Shown one piece after another: positions 21,837-32,245 of a stretch of 64,000 nucleotides of DNA. Position 1 is the first letter of the stretch, and each line of letters starts with the position of its first letter. Made by a program: the position numbers and the translations under genes. The DNA comes from Sacculina carcini (lineage: Eukaryota; Arthropoda; Thecostraca; Sacculinidae), in NCBI GenBank assembly GCA_916048095.2, contig OU696571.1, positions 8,492,001 through 8,556,000 on the forward strand, given 5' to 3'. The notes beneath the pieces are model-generated. The model saw only the letters and a program-made list of their open reading frames with translations. It ran no database searches and was not told the DNA's origin.

Positions 21837-22580
21837 ATATAAAGTTGATGCGTAATATACTTCAGGGGGCCCTGCGGTAGGGGGGTTAGAATTCTGCCGC
21901 CGTAGCTGCCGCGTGTCGTAAAAGGCGACTAAAGGCAGACATGTCTGGTCAGGTTTCGGCCTGCTACTGGTAACATGTAACCCGGTACAACCAGACACAT
22001 GGTCGGAATGTCGGCGACTAATCCGGCCCTCCACTGGCCTATGCCAGTGAGGAGGGTGGCCAGATACCCAGTAGGAAGAAAAACAAGACCTGTCAAAGGG
22101 CGGATGAGCTGTTTAGCAGCCAACGGCCATCTGGAAACCCTCCCCCGTCGGATCGGCAAACAGGATCCTGGCCGCTGAGTGTCACGTCGCCCGGGGTATA
22201 GTGGTGGCGTGACGCAACACTCGTATTTGGCCTGCGCGTCGAACCCCGACGGGGCCGCTGTTTGGCGCCTCGACAGTAGAGAGAATGGTCCGACGCCGGC
22301 ACGGGTGGCCGGATAGGGCTCAAGAGGGTCAAGGGTGAGGTGCCTGGTGCTAGAGGGGGGTCCCGCCCGGTGCAGTGTTCGCCGTTTGCAGTGGGGCTGC
22401 AGCTGCCGGGTCCAGATGGACCGGTGGGGGTCACTGGTCCGGGCCCGGCGCTGTAGCTCCCGCGGACTCGTACCGGGCGGAACCCGCAGCGAGCTCAGGG
22501 GTATTCGGTGCCCGTACAGCGCGCACCACCACTGGCGTGGCATCCCATGCTGGCTCTGCCCGTCCCCCCAGTAGGGCCCC

Positions 22581-24262
22581 GTGCAGAGGTGGGTGGTCGT
22601 GCGCGCAGAGACAAACACACAACTCATGGCTTCAAAACCTACAACCACCCCAACTGCTGGTCGTCCATCGGGCGATCGGCCACGGCCGCCGAAAGGTGGT
22701 CGTACATTGAGACACGACCAGGACGACACTCGTGTTGCTCCGACTCCGATGGTGTTGGTGTTTGCCAGCACCGATGAGAAAATAAAACTGTCTTCATTGA
22801 ACCCGTTCCGTCGCATGGACGGTTTCAAAAACATTGGCGACGTGCCTGTCGAGACCAACAGACAACGTGATGGATCGTTGATGGTTAAATACGGCACTGA
22901 GACGGCAGCAGCCCGCGCGATAAAGGCAACTACGTTCCGTTATCGCGTAGGTACGGGCGAAAATAAGCGTTGGGTGAGCACCCCCATCTCGGTGTGCGCG
23001 CACTCGACAATGAACCACGCCAGATGTGTTCTGTTCTGTCGTGCGCTAGAGGGCGTCGATGATGAAGAGATTTGCGACGGATTGGCATCACAGGGTGTCA
23101 TCCGCGTGGAGCGCATCGTCCGACGGCGTGAGGGTAGCGAGGTGCCAACGCACTCTTTCTTCCTCACGTTTGACGGTGCTGCTCTGCCGGACGACATCAA
23201 GATCGGTGACATCCGTCAGCGTATCCGTGTCCGCCCCTACGTACCCAACCCAATGCGATGTTACAGGTGCCAACGTTTCGGGCATACGAGCTCCCGCTGC
23301 AACCGTGCTGAGATCTGCGGACGCTGCTCATCCGAACGGCACACCGCTGCTGATTGCGACAATGAATATTTCTGCGTCAATTGCAGGAGCAGCGGTCATG
23401 CGACCTCGTCGCGTTACTGCCCGGAATGGCTGAAAAAAAAGAAATTCTGGCTATCCGCGCTGTCCAGCGCTGCAGTTTCGGCGAGGCGCGTGCTGTATAT
23501 CGCAGCTCGCATCCATCAGGCCCGTTCTTTGTCGGCGTCGTCACGAAGTCGGCTCAGCCTCCACAGTCTGTCGACTCGTTTCTGGAGAAGCTGACTGTGG
23601 GAGACTTCTTGAAACTGGCGGGACGAATGGGCTTGAAGCTGGTCATACCTGAGGTTGACAAACATGAGCATGAACCAACACCGGTTGATCGGCGGCCTGA
23701 GGAGGCTGCCGTGTCGCGGTCGCCAACGGCCGCACCCCAGCGGTCCCAGGCGTCCGCCACCCAGCGGCCTCAGACGGCCGCAACCCAGCGGCCCAAGGCG
23801 GCCGCTCCCCAGCAGCCTGAAAGGGCTGCTGAGCGGCGACCCCAGAAGGTCGCCGATCGGCCGGTCAACCGGCCGACGGACCGTGCTGGAAAATCGGCAG
23901 CGATGCCGGTTAGTCAGGGCGGTAAAAAACCGGCCGCTCAGCAGGCTTCCAAGCCAGCAGAGCGGTCGTCTCCGAGCCGGAGGAAATCCGGAGACTGGAC
24001 GGTGGTTCAGCACAAGAGCCGCCGTTCGGTCAAGTCAGCCACGCCGAGGAGTGACCGGCGAGCATCTCCCGGTCACAAAGCGAGCGCGGTCCCTGCATCT
24101 CCGCGCTCGGCGGTTGCTAGCGCACCGCCTTCCGCACACGACGGAGCGACTCCCACCACTGCCATGGAGGTGGAGAGTTCCTCTAAGCGGAAGCTCTCGG
24201 CCTCTCCAAGTGGGTCCCCACCTGACGCGGAGAGAGGACAATCGACCAAGCGATGCGATTAG
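22581..24262 (+). pseudogene. LINE ORF1 (Gag-like, zinc-knuckle protein)
   Basis: ORF1 encodes the RNA-binding protein of the LINE. An N-terminal basic, low-complexity part leads to a globular domain (residues about 60-210). Three successive Cys knuckles follow: CYRCQRFGHTSSRC, CGRCSSERHTAADC and CVNCRSSGHATSSRYC. Just after the last one the frame shifts within a run of eight A residues near 23433-23440. The continuation (EILAIRAVQRCSFGEARAVY, then an Ala/Pro/Gln-rich tail with degenerate QRP repeats) lies in the next frame to 24262. Translation from the ATG at 22581 or 22627 is plausible. One homopolymer indel separates the two parts; it could be real or a sequencing error. Confidence 0.83.
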
Positions 24263-24347
24263 GTACCTGTGCAACCTGGTTGTTAGTGTATATGTGCCTT
24301 TTTAACGGGAGTATTTATTTGTATTTTATTCTATTATATTTATTTTC

Positions 24348-27300
24348 ATGTCCATTTTACAATGGAATACTAGAGGTATTAGACCGAATTTTAATGATTT
24401 ACTGCATATTTTACACTCCCGACAATCATCGATTTTAGCAATACAGGAGACTAAGCTTTTAAATTCTTCGTATTTTATTATTCAGGATTTTAATGTTTTT
24501 AGATATGATAATCCCAGCTCGACTATAGCCCACGGCGGGGTTATGCTGGCTGTTCGCACCAGTGTACCCTGTCGCCGCCTGCATATTCAGTCAGATTTGC
24601 AGGTGGTTGCGGTTCGGTGCTGGCTGGGTGGTAGGGAGGTGAGTGTGTGCTCATTGTACCTGCCGCCTGGTCGCCCGTTCCCAAGGGCTGACGTCGAGTT
24701 TTTAATCAGTTCACTTCCACCCCCTTTTTATGTGTTGGGCGATTTTAATGCTCACAGCCCTTTTTGGGGTTGTGATGCATATTGTAGCCGTGGTTTTATT
24801 ATGGAGGATATTTTAACTGTTTTAGACATAGGTATTTTAAACACAGGCACATATACGCATTGCACCATGCCATCGGGAAGCATGTCCGCTCTGGACCTCA
24901 GTCTGTGCAGTCCCAGTCTGCAGGCATCCACGAGCTGGACCGTTGAGAATAGTCTGTATGGGAGTGACCACTTCCCTATATGGATCTGTCTCAATGAGGT
25001 ACCTAGGTTGGGAACACGACCACCGAGGTGAAATTTCAAACGAGCTGATTGGGTCCGCTATGATTGCTTGACACTGGAAGTCATGGGCAACCCCACACTT
25101 CGACCCAGCGTCGAAGATTTTACTGAGGCCATTGTCACCTGTGCCAAACAGAGCATTCCACGTACGGCATCGCGTCCCCGGCGGCGTCCTTGTTCCTTGG
25201 TGGACAGACGCGTGTTCTGCGGCGTTGCGAGAGCGACGTCGTTGCTGGGGTCGCTTCCGGCGCAACAGCACGGTGGCAAACATGCTTTGCTTTCGCCACG
25301 CTCGCGCACAGGCTCGATGGACCTTTCGCGAGGCGAAGCGGGCCTCGTGGGTGTCCTATGTGTCCATCATTAATCGGCATTGTCCTATATCCACCATATG
25401 GGACCGTATAAAGCGCATCTCTGGGAAGTACCGTCCCACTCCACTGCCTTCTCTGAAGATCAGTGGCGTGGACGTGATAAATCCGGAGCATGTTGCTGTC
25501 GAAATTGGCCGATATTTAGCGGAGCGCTGTCGTGCAAACGTAGACGACCCTAATTTTGCGGCGATCAAACAGCAGTGCGAGAGATCACCCGTTGATTTAT
25601 CCACCAACTGTCAGCTGCCAATCAACAGCGATTTTTCAGAATCTGAGCTGAGAACAGCCTTGCGATCGCCTCGCGATGTGGCTGAAGGCCCTGATGAGGT
25701 TCACAACCTCATGCTGAAACGTCTGTCGCCCGCAGTGCTGTCCACTTTGCTGCAGGTCTTCAATGATCTGTGGAATGGTGGACAGTTTCCAGCCTCCTGG
25801 CGACGGGCAATCGTGATACCCATCACAAAACAGGGCAAATCGGGCGATCACCCGTCTGACTATCGCCCGATATCGCTGACCTCCAGTCTCTGCAAACTGT
25901 TTGAGAAAATGGTTTGCAGACGGCTGGTATGGCTTCTGGAACGCGGTCGGCTGTTCAATGATGCTCAGTGCGGATTTCGCCAAGGTCGCTCAACGTTAGA
26001 CCACTTGGTGACCATTGACTCTCGCGTACGTGAAAGTTTCGCGCGAGGTCACCACGTCGGGGCGATATTCTTTGACATCGAGAAGGCATATGACACCACA
26101 TGGCGACATGGTATTCTTCGCAAACTGCATCGCTGTGGTGTCAGAGGCAACATGGGGAGTTTCGTACACAATTTCCTTTTGCACCGCACATTCTGTGTGC
26201 GTGTGGGGAACTCCTTGTCTCGTCCGTTCGATCAGGCAGAAGGCGTTCCACAGGGTAGTGTGCTCAGCGTGGCCCTTTTTGCCATAACGATCAACGACAT
26301 TGACAATCATTTGCCTCCCTCGATTGGACGGTCTCTATTTGTGGACGATTTTGCCGTATGGTGTTCTTCCCGCAGCACTGTTGCTGTCCAGCGTCAACTG
26401 CAGCTGGCGGTGAATAAAATAGAGACTTGGGGAACGCGTAACGGCTTCCGCTTCTCGACGTCCAAAACGGTCGGTGTACACTTCTGCCGCCGTCGAGGTG
26501 CCTGCCCTGACATGGAAGTGGAATTGTACGGCAGTGCTGTCTCATTCCAACGCACGGTTCGGTTTTTAGGGGTCACGCTGGACTCGCGCTTGACCTACAC
26601 CGACCATATTTCACAGCTGAGAACCACATGTCTAAAGGCACTGAATGTGCTGAAGACTGTTTCCCGCATGCGGTATGGAGCAGATCGACAGTCCCTTCTC
26701 CTTCTGTACCGCTCGTTAGTCAGGTCGCGTCTCGATTACGCAAGCATTGTATATGATCTGGCTTCAGAGTCAGCAAAAAGCCGTTTGAATGTCGTACACC
26801 ACGCAGGGATACGCATTGCCACCGGCGCGTTTCGCACGTCGCCAATCGTCAGCCTCCTCGTTGAGGCTGATGAGGCTCCGCTGGCGCTCCGTCGTCAAGA
26901 GCTGGGCATGCGTTATTCTTGCAAGCTGGCAAGCACCCATGAAAACCCCGCGTATGACGTGGTATTTTCCCAGCATGTGCCTGAGCAGCAGCACCTTCCA
27001 GGACCTCAGTGTTCTGTGCTGTTTTGCAGCAAAATGAAGGCACTGCTGGAGTCATGCGGGATGGGTGCTAACGACATCCTCAGACAAGAATACACGGCGG
27101 AGTCACCCTGGGTAAATTTGGTCACCATTGGTCACACCCGAGGTTGACGTCTCGCTAGCAGCTCTGCCGAAACACCGTACAGTGCAAAGTGTGCTTCGCT
27201 CAAACACACTGGAACGAATTCATTCTTACGGACGGTATACTGCCGTGTACACTGATGGATCTAAGTCGGCCAGTGGTGTGGGTTGTGCGTTTGTAAGTGG

Positions 27301-28061
27301 GGGTACGTGCCGCTCGAGCACGCTGCCACCGAGCGCCTCCATTTACACGGCTGAACTTCACGCTATCCTGCTGGCACTGGTTTTTATTCGCTCATCTTCT
27401 TTTTCATTGTTTTTAGTTTTATCTGACTCCCTTAGTGCTTTAACTTCATTATCGTCTTTCTCCTTACATCCTCTTATACAGAGGATTTTTATCTCTCTTG
27501 ACATCAACCACCACCAGGGCAAGCGTGTAAAGTTCTGCTGGATTCCGGCCCATATTGGTATTTTGGGCAACGAGCGAGCTGACAGAGCCGCAAAGAGCTG
27601 CTGAACGAGACTTTTATTCATTTTATTTTAACTTTCCCATTCCGTATTCGGACTTTTATCCTATTATACATCGTTTTATCCGTTCTCGCTGGCAGCTCTC
27701 CTGGGACGAATGTGGTTCTAACAAATTAAAAGCTGTGAAGCCCGAAATCGGACATTGGATGTGCTCTTGTCGCCGGAAGAGGTCCGAGGAAGTGGCGCTC
27801 TGTCGTCTGCGTGTGGGTCACACGTACGATACGCATCGCCATCTTCTACTCGGACAACCTCAACCCACGTGCAGCGCATGTAATGCACGTCTCTCCGTGC
27901 AGCACATCCTGGTGGAATGCCCATCATTCTCAGAGGCGCGTCAACGTTTTCTTGGATCCGTTCGGACTATTCACGATGTTCTCGGACAGGAGCAATCGGC
28001 GGTCATTGAGGGCCGCATTTTTGAGTTTTTACGGCTTTTGCCTTTTAGAATTATTTATTGA
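24348..28061 (+). pseudogene. LINE ORF2 (endonuclease, RT, RNase H)
   Basis: Domains in order: AP endonuclease from MSILQWNTRG (24348) with AIQETKL, LGDFNAHS and GSDHFPI to about 25030; RT at about 25.6-26.6 kb with YRPISLTS, CGFRQGRST, FFDIEKAYD, GVPQGSVL and a catalytic FVDDF; RNase H at 27.2-27.6 kb with YTDGSK, TAELHAI, SDSLSAL and GNERADRAA; then a C-terminal C-x2-C...H...C region (CSACNARLSVQHILVEC). It is broken by a TGA at 25029-25031 (TGG expected between PR and NF) and by frame changes near 25.15, 27.14 and 27.59 kb. The rest is well preserved, so inactivation seems recent. It would nick target DNA and reverse transcribe the LINE RNA. Confidence 0.87.
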
Positions 28062-28339
28062 GTTTTATTTCTTAAGCTTTCACATTCATTTTGTTCACTA
28101 TCACACTTATTTATTTCATCATTCTATTCCTCATGTCCATCATTTTAGGGTGTTTGGGCTGTGAATAGACTGGGGGGTGCCGTATGGTCCCAGAGGCCGG
28201 TGCACCCCATAAACACAAATAACGAACGAATATACTTCAGGGTGTGTTCAAGGAAATAGTCACGAGGTTTTGTCATATATGTAGCACAATATGGAAATAA
28301 CACTAACGGTTTTGCATTTGAATCACTGATCTGTTTATA

Positions 28340-28375
28340 GTCACTGACGAAGATCTCAAGACCGAAACGTTTGAC
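28340..28375 (+). ncRNA. hammerhead-ribozyme-like motif (PLE-B plus copy)
   Basis: GTCA, core CTGACGA, extra A, stem II GATC/GACC with loop TCAA (one mismatch), GAAA, ACGT, T, TGAC. Stem I GTCA/TGAC is perfect. It lies on the same strand as the plus PLE-B coding remains, as in the minus copy. Confidence 0.6.
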
Positions 28376-28430
28376 AAAAAGTGGCAGTCATTTGTGTTTT
28401 CTTCTCTTTCTTCATATATGTCGAAAACTT

Positions 28431-28432
<2 letters not shown>

Positions 28433-28491
<59 letters not shown>
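28433..28491. repeat. TA microsatellite
   Basis: A TA run at the right end of the plus PLE-B copy, matching the run at the left end of the minus copy (19082-19146). Confidence 0.95.
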
Positions 28492-28494
<3 letters not shown>

Positions 28495-28564
28495 TTTCTT
28501 CTGATTTTTTATATATATTATGATTAGTATGTCATATGTTAGTATGTTATATGCCATATGTATC

Positions 28565-28698
28565 TATTGATTAGTATGTCATTTATTGCGATTATTTGTA
28601 TAGTGTGATGTGTGTGCGAGTGTGGACAATGTGAGGACGGCGGGGATTTGAACCGAGGTCCTTGCGGATGCTAGCAGAGTATTTACGCAGTTCAGCCA
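28565..28698 (-). repeat. SINE-A copy 4, left part
   Basis: The minus-strand tail (28570-28640) and head are followed by interruption at the TTAA in AGCCATTAA by a piggyBac-type element. The rest of the SINE (leader) continues at 30721-30790. Copy 6 at 31.3 kb shows the uninterrupted sequence. Confidence 0.82.
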
Positions 28699-29001
28699 TT
28701 AACCCATTAATACCCAAAGTTAACCAAAATAGGTAGATGAGTGATTTTCACAGGAACGCCTATTTATGGCACACTCAACATTTGTAGTAAATTTCACAGA
28801 AAAATATTTATTAGTTTTTAAGATATGAGCTGTCCAGTTTTCTGGACGCTGGGCAACTCACAGTAACATTATTCCATTATATGCGAAGAAAACACTTTCA
28901 GCATGTATGCTCCATTTTATTACGAGTTTTAGGTCAAACTACCATGACCCAGAGCGGATAAATGTCCACCTCGCGAAGGCAATAATTTTGACCCCCATTA
29001 T

Positions 29002-29203
29002 CAGTGGCGGTGTCAGGATTTTTACGATGGGGGACTGAGGGGGGTAAGGACAAATAAAATTACTGTAGGCAGTAACGCTTCATTTACAGTGGAAATAAAT
29101 TTGATGTCCATGATTATGATTTTGGGGGGAGGCTTAGAGGGGCTTGACATATTTAAGGGGGGGGGGGCAGTAGCCCCCAAGACCCCCCTTGGCGCCGCGA
29201 CTT
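29002..29203. mobile_element. hAT-type MITE, copy 1
   Basis: It begins CAGTGGCGGTGTCAGGA and ends GGCGCCGCGACTT, and is flanked by the 8-bp target duplication CCCATTAT (28994-29001 and 29204-29211). The interior contains runs of G (GATGGGGGACTGAGG, and a run of ten or more G before AGTAGCCCCC). An 8-bp duplication and a CAGTGGCG terminus are typical of hAT elements. It is inserted in the piggyBac-type element. Confidence 0.85.
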
Positions 29204-29211
29204 CCCATTAT

Positions 29212-30330
29212 AAATACAGCAGCATTATAATAGAGATAAAACTTTGAGAAAATGTAATTTCGAGCAGCCCCTCGGTATACTGGAGACTTACGATACCTTT
29301 ATACACTATTTTCGAATATATTTGAATTATATTGATAATATTGAAATATATAAACCTAACCCAATATTAGTATGTGTCAGTCAACGGGGCTCCTCAACAC
29401 TCGGGCGGCCCCGGCGGGGGGGTTGCTGGGGCGGTTGCTACGGTTCTGCCAGGACTATCATTTTTACGACTCCAATACAACCTATTGTTTGGATATTTAG
29501 CATATCCACTCAACATGAATCCTCCAAGCATTACTAAAATATCATCTGCTGTCACATTCAGCGATCTATTTTGTTGGACTGCATACATATCCGTCTGTGC
29601 AGCAAGGTTTCAATGCACTTTTGATCTAAAACAATCTGAATAGCTCACACTATGTAGCAGTTGATATGACTTCATCAGTAAGAACAGAGCTACGGTTGAT
29701 TGCTGTATATAAGAAATTCAGGACAAAATGGATGAACATCGGATTTCATACACATCTTCAAAAATCAACACAGAAACAGTAAGTTATCGATTGGCTGAGT
29801 CCTTCTTTTGTTTGTTACAATACATAAGCATATCAATTGATCAGTATAAGCCCTAAATGATTTCAATTATATAACAATATAAATATTGATTCTTGTTTTA
29901 TAATACGTAAACTTGTAATGATGTCTTGTAATGAGTGTCTATATATACATGGGCGTAAATCCTGGGGGGTTTGGGGGTATATATACCCCCGACAAATTGG
30001 CTGGGGGGTATGAATATGCAATTATACCCCTGATAATTCTGCTGAGTTCAGTTCATTGGGTATATTATCATCAAAATCAGCATAGAAGGCAAATGACAAT
30101 AGGCCAACAATGCAATAATTCTAAATATGTGAAGAATTATATTACGGAATACACTTTTCATTGGGGTATTTGTGTTGTAATTGAATAGGCTGGAAATAGT
30201 TGAGGGTACCATGCAATTGACCAACTGAGTCAACTTGGAATACTAATGATGGCTGTCATTCCCCCGAGTCTCGACACAATTCTACGCCGATGTATATATA
30301 TCCAGATCATTATTTCCAATGAGCCTAGGT
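29212..30330. other. interior of the piggyBac-type element, no gene recognised
   Basis: AT-rich sequence with only short frames and no transposase motifs. The stretch near 29945-30015 (GGGCGTAAATCCTGGGGGG and the matching CCCC-rich side) looks like a small G-rich MITE fragment, but I could not define its ends. Confidence 0.4.
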
Positions 30331-30720
30331 AATGGATGCCCAGCGTCCAGAAAAATGGACACCCATTAGTAAATTGTTATAACTCAAAGCCCTATCATAT
30401 GCGATACCTATTTATGATTTAAATGCATAGCTACAACACTCATGTACGTGTTAAAACAGTTGTATGTGAATAACACTGGTAGTAAAGAAATTAGGGCAAT
30501 ATGACTGAACCGGAGCGACGCCGTGCAGCCGCCATGGTGCATCTCTGCAGTGTACCGGTTCACAACACGTACTAAATATGTTTGGCTGCGCTGCCCGTTT
30601 TATGGCAGATGTTCAGGGTCTCTCCTCATCATATTATTACACTTCAATACTGCCAGGTAAAATCACTATGGCGGTTTTTCTAGGGTCCAATTTCCTGGAC
30701 GCCAGGTCTTAATGGGTTAA

Positions 30721-30790
30721 ATAACCCTATGAGTGGTGTTTAGTACTGGTATACATTGTGAGCAATCATGACGAGTGTTGGCTTTTTTCT
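30721..30790 (-). repeat. SINE-A copy 4, right part
   Basis: The leader of copy 4 (ATAACCCTATGAGTGGTG...GAGTGTTGGC) resumes after the TTAA-flanked insertion. Confidence 0.8.
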
Positions 30791-30854
30791 ATGTATTTGA
30801 TTTTATTTATTTTAGTTATTTCTTAATTTGATTTGATTTATTTTCCTTTTATTA

Positions 30855-31056
30855 GTATGTCGTATTTATTGCGATTATTCGTATCAAGTGTGATGTGTGT
30901 GCGATTGTGGACAATGTAAGGACTTACCTGGCGGGGATTTGAAACGAGGTCCTCGCGGAAGCGGGCAGTATTACGCAGTTCAGCCATTGAAGAGCCCTAT
31001 GAGTGGTGTTTAGTACTGGTATATATGTAGTTTGCAAGCATGACGAGTGTTGGTTT
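30855..31056 (-). repeat. SINE-A copy 5
   Basis: The minus-strand head has box A TGGCTGAACTGCG and a B box (GGTTTCAAATCC with one change). The tail is to the left and the leader to the right, with TA repeats (31072-31140) beyond. Confidence 0.8.
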
Positions 31057-31070
31057 TTTCTATTGATTTG

Positions 31071-31071
<1 letters not shown>

Positions 31072-31140
<69 letters not shown>
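31072..31140. repeat. TA microsatellite
   Basis: A pure TA run between SINE-A copies 5 and 6. Confidence 0.95.
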
Positions 31141-31143
<3 letters not shown>

Positions 31144-31219
31144 TGTATATATGTATATAAATGATTTATTTATATATGATTTATATATATATTATTATTA
31201 TTATTATTATCTATCGATT

Positions 31220-31412
31220 AGTATGTCATTTATTGCGATAATTTGTATAGTGTGATGTGTGTGCGAGTGTGGACAATGTAAGGACGGCGGGGATTTGAAC
31301 CGAGGTCCTCGCGGATGCTAGCAGAGTATTTACGCAGTTCAGCCATTAAATAACCCTATGAGTGTTGTTTAGTACTGGTATACATTGTGTGCAAGCATGA
31401 CGAGTGTTGGCT
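31220..31412 (-). repeat. SINE-A copy 6
   Basis: The minus-strand head has box B GGTTCAAATCC. It preserves the empty target AGCCATTAAATAACCC used by the piggyBac-type element in copy 4. It is followed by a T-rich tract to 31671 that recurs beside the mirrored copy at 54 kb. Confidence 0.82.
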
Positions 31413-31671
31413 TTTTATTTATTTTATTTTCTATATATTTGATTTTATTTATTTTTATTTGTTCATTATATTTTATTTACTTTTTAATTATTTATTTACT
31501 TTCTATTTACTTCATATTTATTTTGTATGTACTTTTTATTGATTTTTTATTATTTCATTATTATAATTTTTTTAACAATATATTTTTTATTGTTTATTTA
31601 TTTTTTTTATTTTTATTTTTGATTTATTATATATTTTTTTCTTTCTGATTTGTAGGCCAAACGTCGTCTTT
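31413..31671. other. T/A-rich low-complexity stretch
   Basis: TTTATTT-type sequence with no gene. It links SINE-A copy 6 to repeat X. A shorter equivalent lies at 54026-54090 in inverted orientation. Confidence 0.8.
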
Positions 31672-31689
31672 CTGACCTATAGTTATAAG

Positions 31690-32245
31690 TCAGAAGAAAG
31701 ACGTAGAATCTCGCCGCCAATTTGAAGTGACAGTGGTCAACGACAAACGCACCGAGTCCACCCAAAAATATATTTACAAACAACATGATATCAAAGCGAC
31801 ACCATAGGTCACAATAAACAATTCATGTAGCACCAATGATACACGTGTTACAAAGTTCACCGAAACTCGATAGCGGTCATTGCACGACATAACCAATATA
31901 TAAAACAATATATGACAATAAAAAATCAATACTTTACATATATATTTCAGTGTTCCAATAAATATGTAAGATGAGCGAACGTGAAAGATTGAACGTGGCA
32001 CACAAATCTTTACAAAGCAATATAGACAGGTGGAAGCACGAAATAGAGAGAAATCAACAGCAGAGAGACAAATCCGAATGAGATGCGGCAGATATGACAT
32101 ACCTCCGGTACGTGGATATGCTGCACTTACTGACACAAACTTCAGCTGTTGTCGATATTGTATCGTATATCTGACAAGCAAGCGGCAATGACACACAGTA
32201 TATGGGTGATTTACTCCGACACCTCTTTATATTATAATATTCCTC
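31690..32245 (-). repeat. repeat X, copy 1 (unclassified)
   Basis: About 555 bp are shared in inverted orientation with 53462-54025. A region with TCACATCC-free but recognisable blocks (GACACGTGTATCATTGGTGC, GGTATGTCATATCTGCCG) is conserved. The left edge carries an imperfect hairpin CGTCTTTCTGAC...GTCAGAAGAAAGACG at 31664-31705. No protein similarity is seen in any frame. It adjoins SINE-A sequence in both places, so it may be part of a larger composite. Confidence 0.7.

Larger units (their letters stand above)
21868..28228 (+). mobile_element. I-superfamily LINE, near full length
   Basis: The insertion is 6.36 kb, flanked by a 14-bp target duplication AATATACTTCAGGG (21854-21867 and 28229-28242) inside PLE-B. 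It starts GGCCCTGCGGTAGG and has a 5' UTR with GTCGTAAAAGGCGACTAA, ORF1 with three zinc knuckles, ORF2 with apurinic endonuclease, RT, RNase H and a Cys/His tail. The 3' end is AACACAAATAACGAACG with no long poly-A. The RNase H after RT supports the I superfamily (I/Nimb-like); the exact clade is unresolved. Confidence 0.88.
28699..30720. mobile_element. piggyBac-type non-autonomous DNA transposon (TTAA-flanked)
   Basis: TTAA duplications at 28699-28702 and 30717-30720 bound an insertion with inverted ends CCCATTAATACC / CCCATTAAGACC. piggyBac elements insert at TTAA and start with CCC. The unoccupied site is visible at about 31350 (AGCCATTAAATAACCC). Subterminal inverted blocks GACGCTGGGCA and TGCCCAGCGTC lie near 28846 and 30337, and a related TCCTGGACGCC near 30692. 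No transposase was recognised in the 2.0 kb interior, which carries a nested hAT MITE (29002-29203). Confidence 0.82.

Noticed and set aside
23421-23440. Programmed frameshift in LINE ORF1 at the A run
   Set aside because: A homopolymer indel is the simpler reading. No downstream pseudoknot is evident and I know of no such mechanism in this LINE group.
23655-24305. Long alternative frames overlapping ORF1 and ORF2 of the I-type LINE
   Set aside because: They are shadows of the GC-rich real frames; the domains and motifs lie only in the frames reported.
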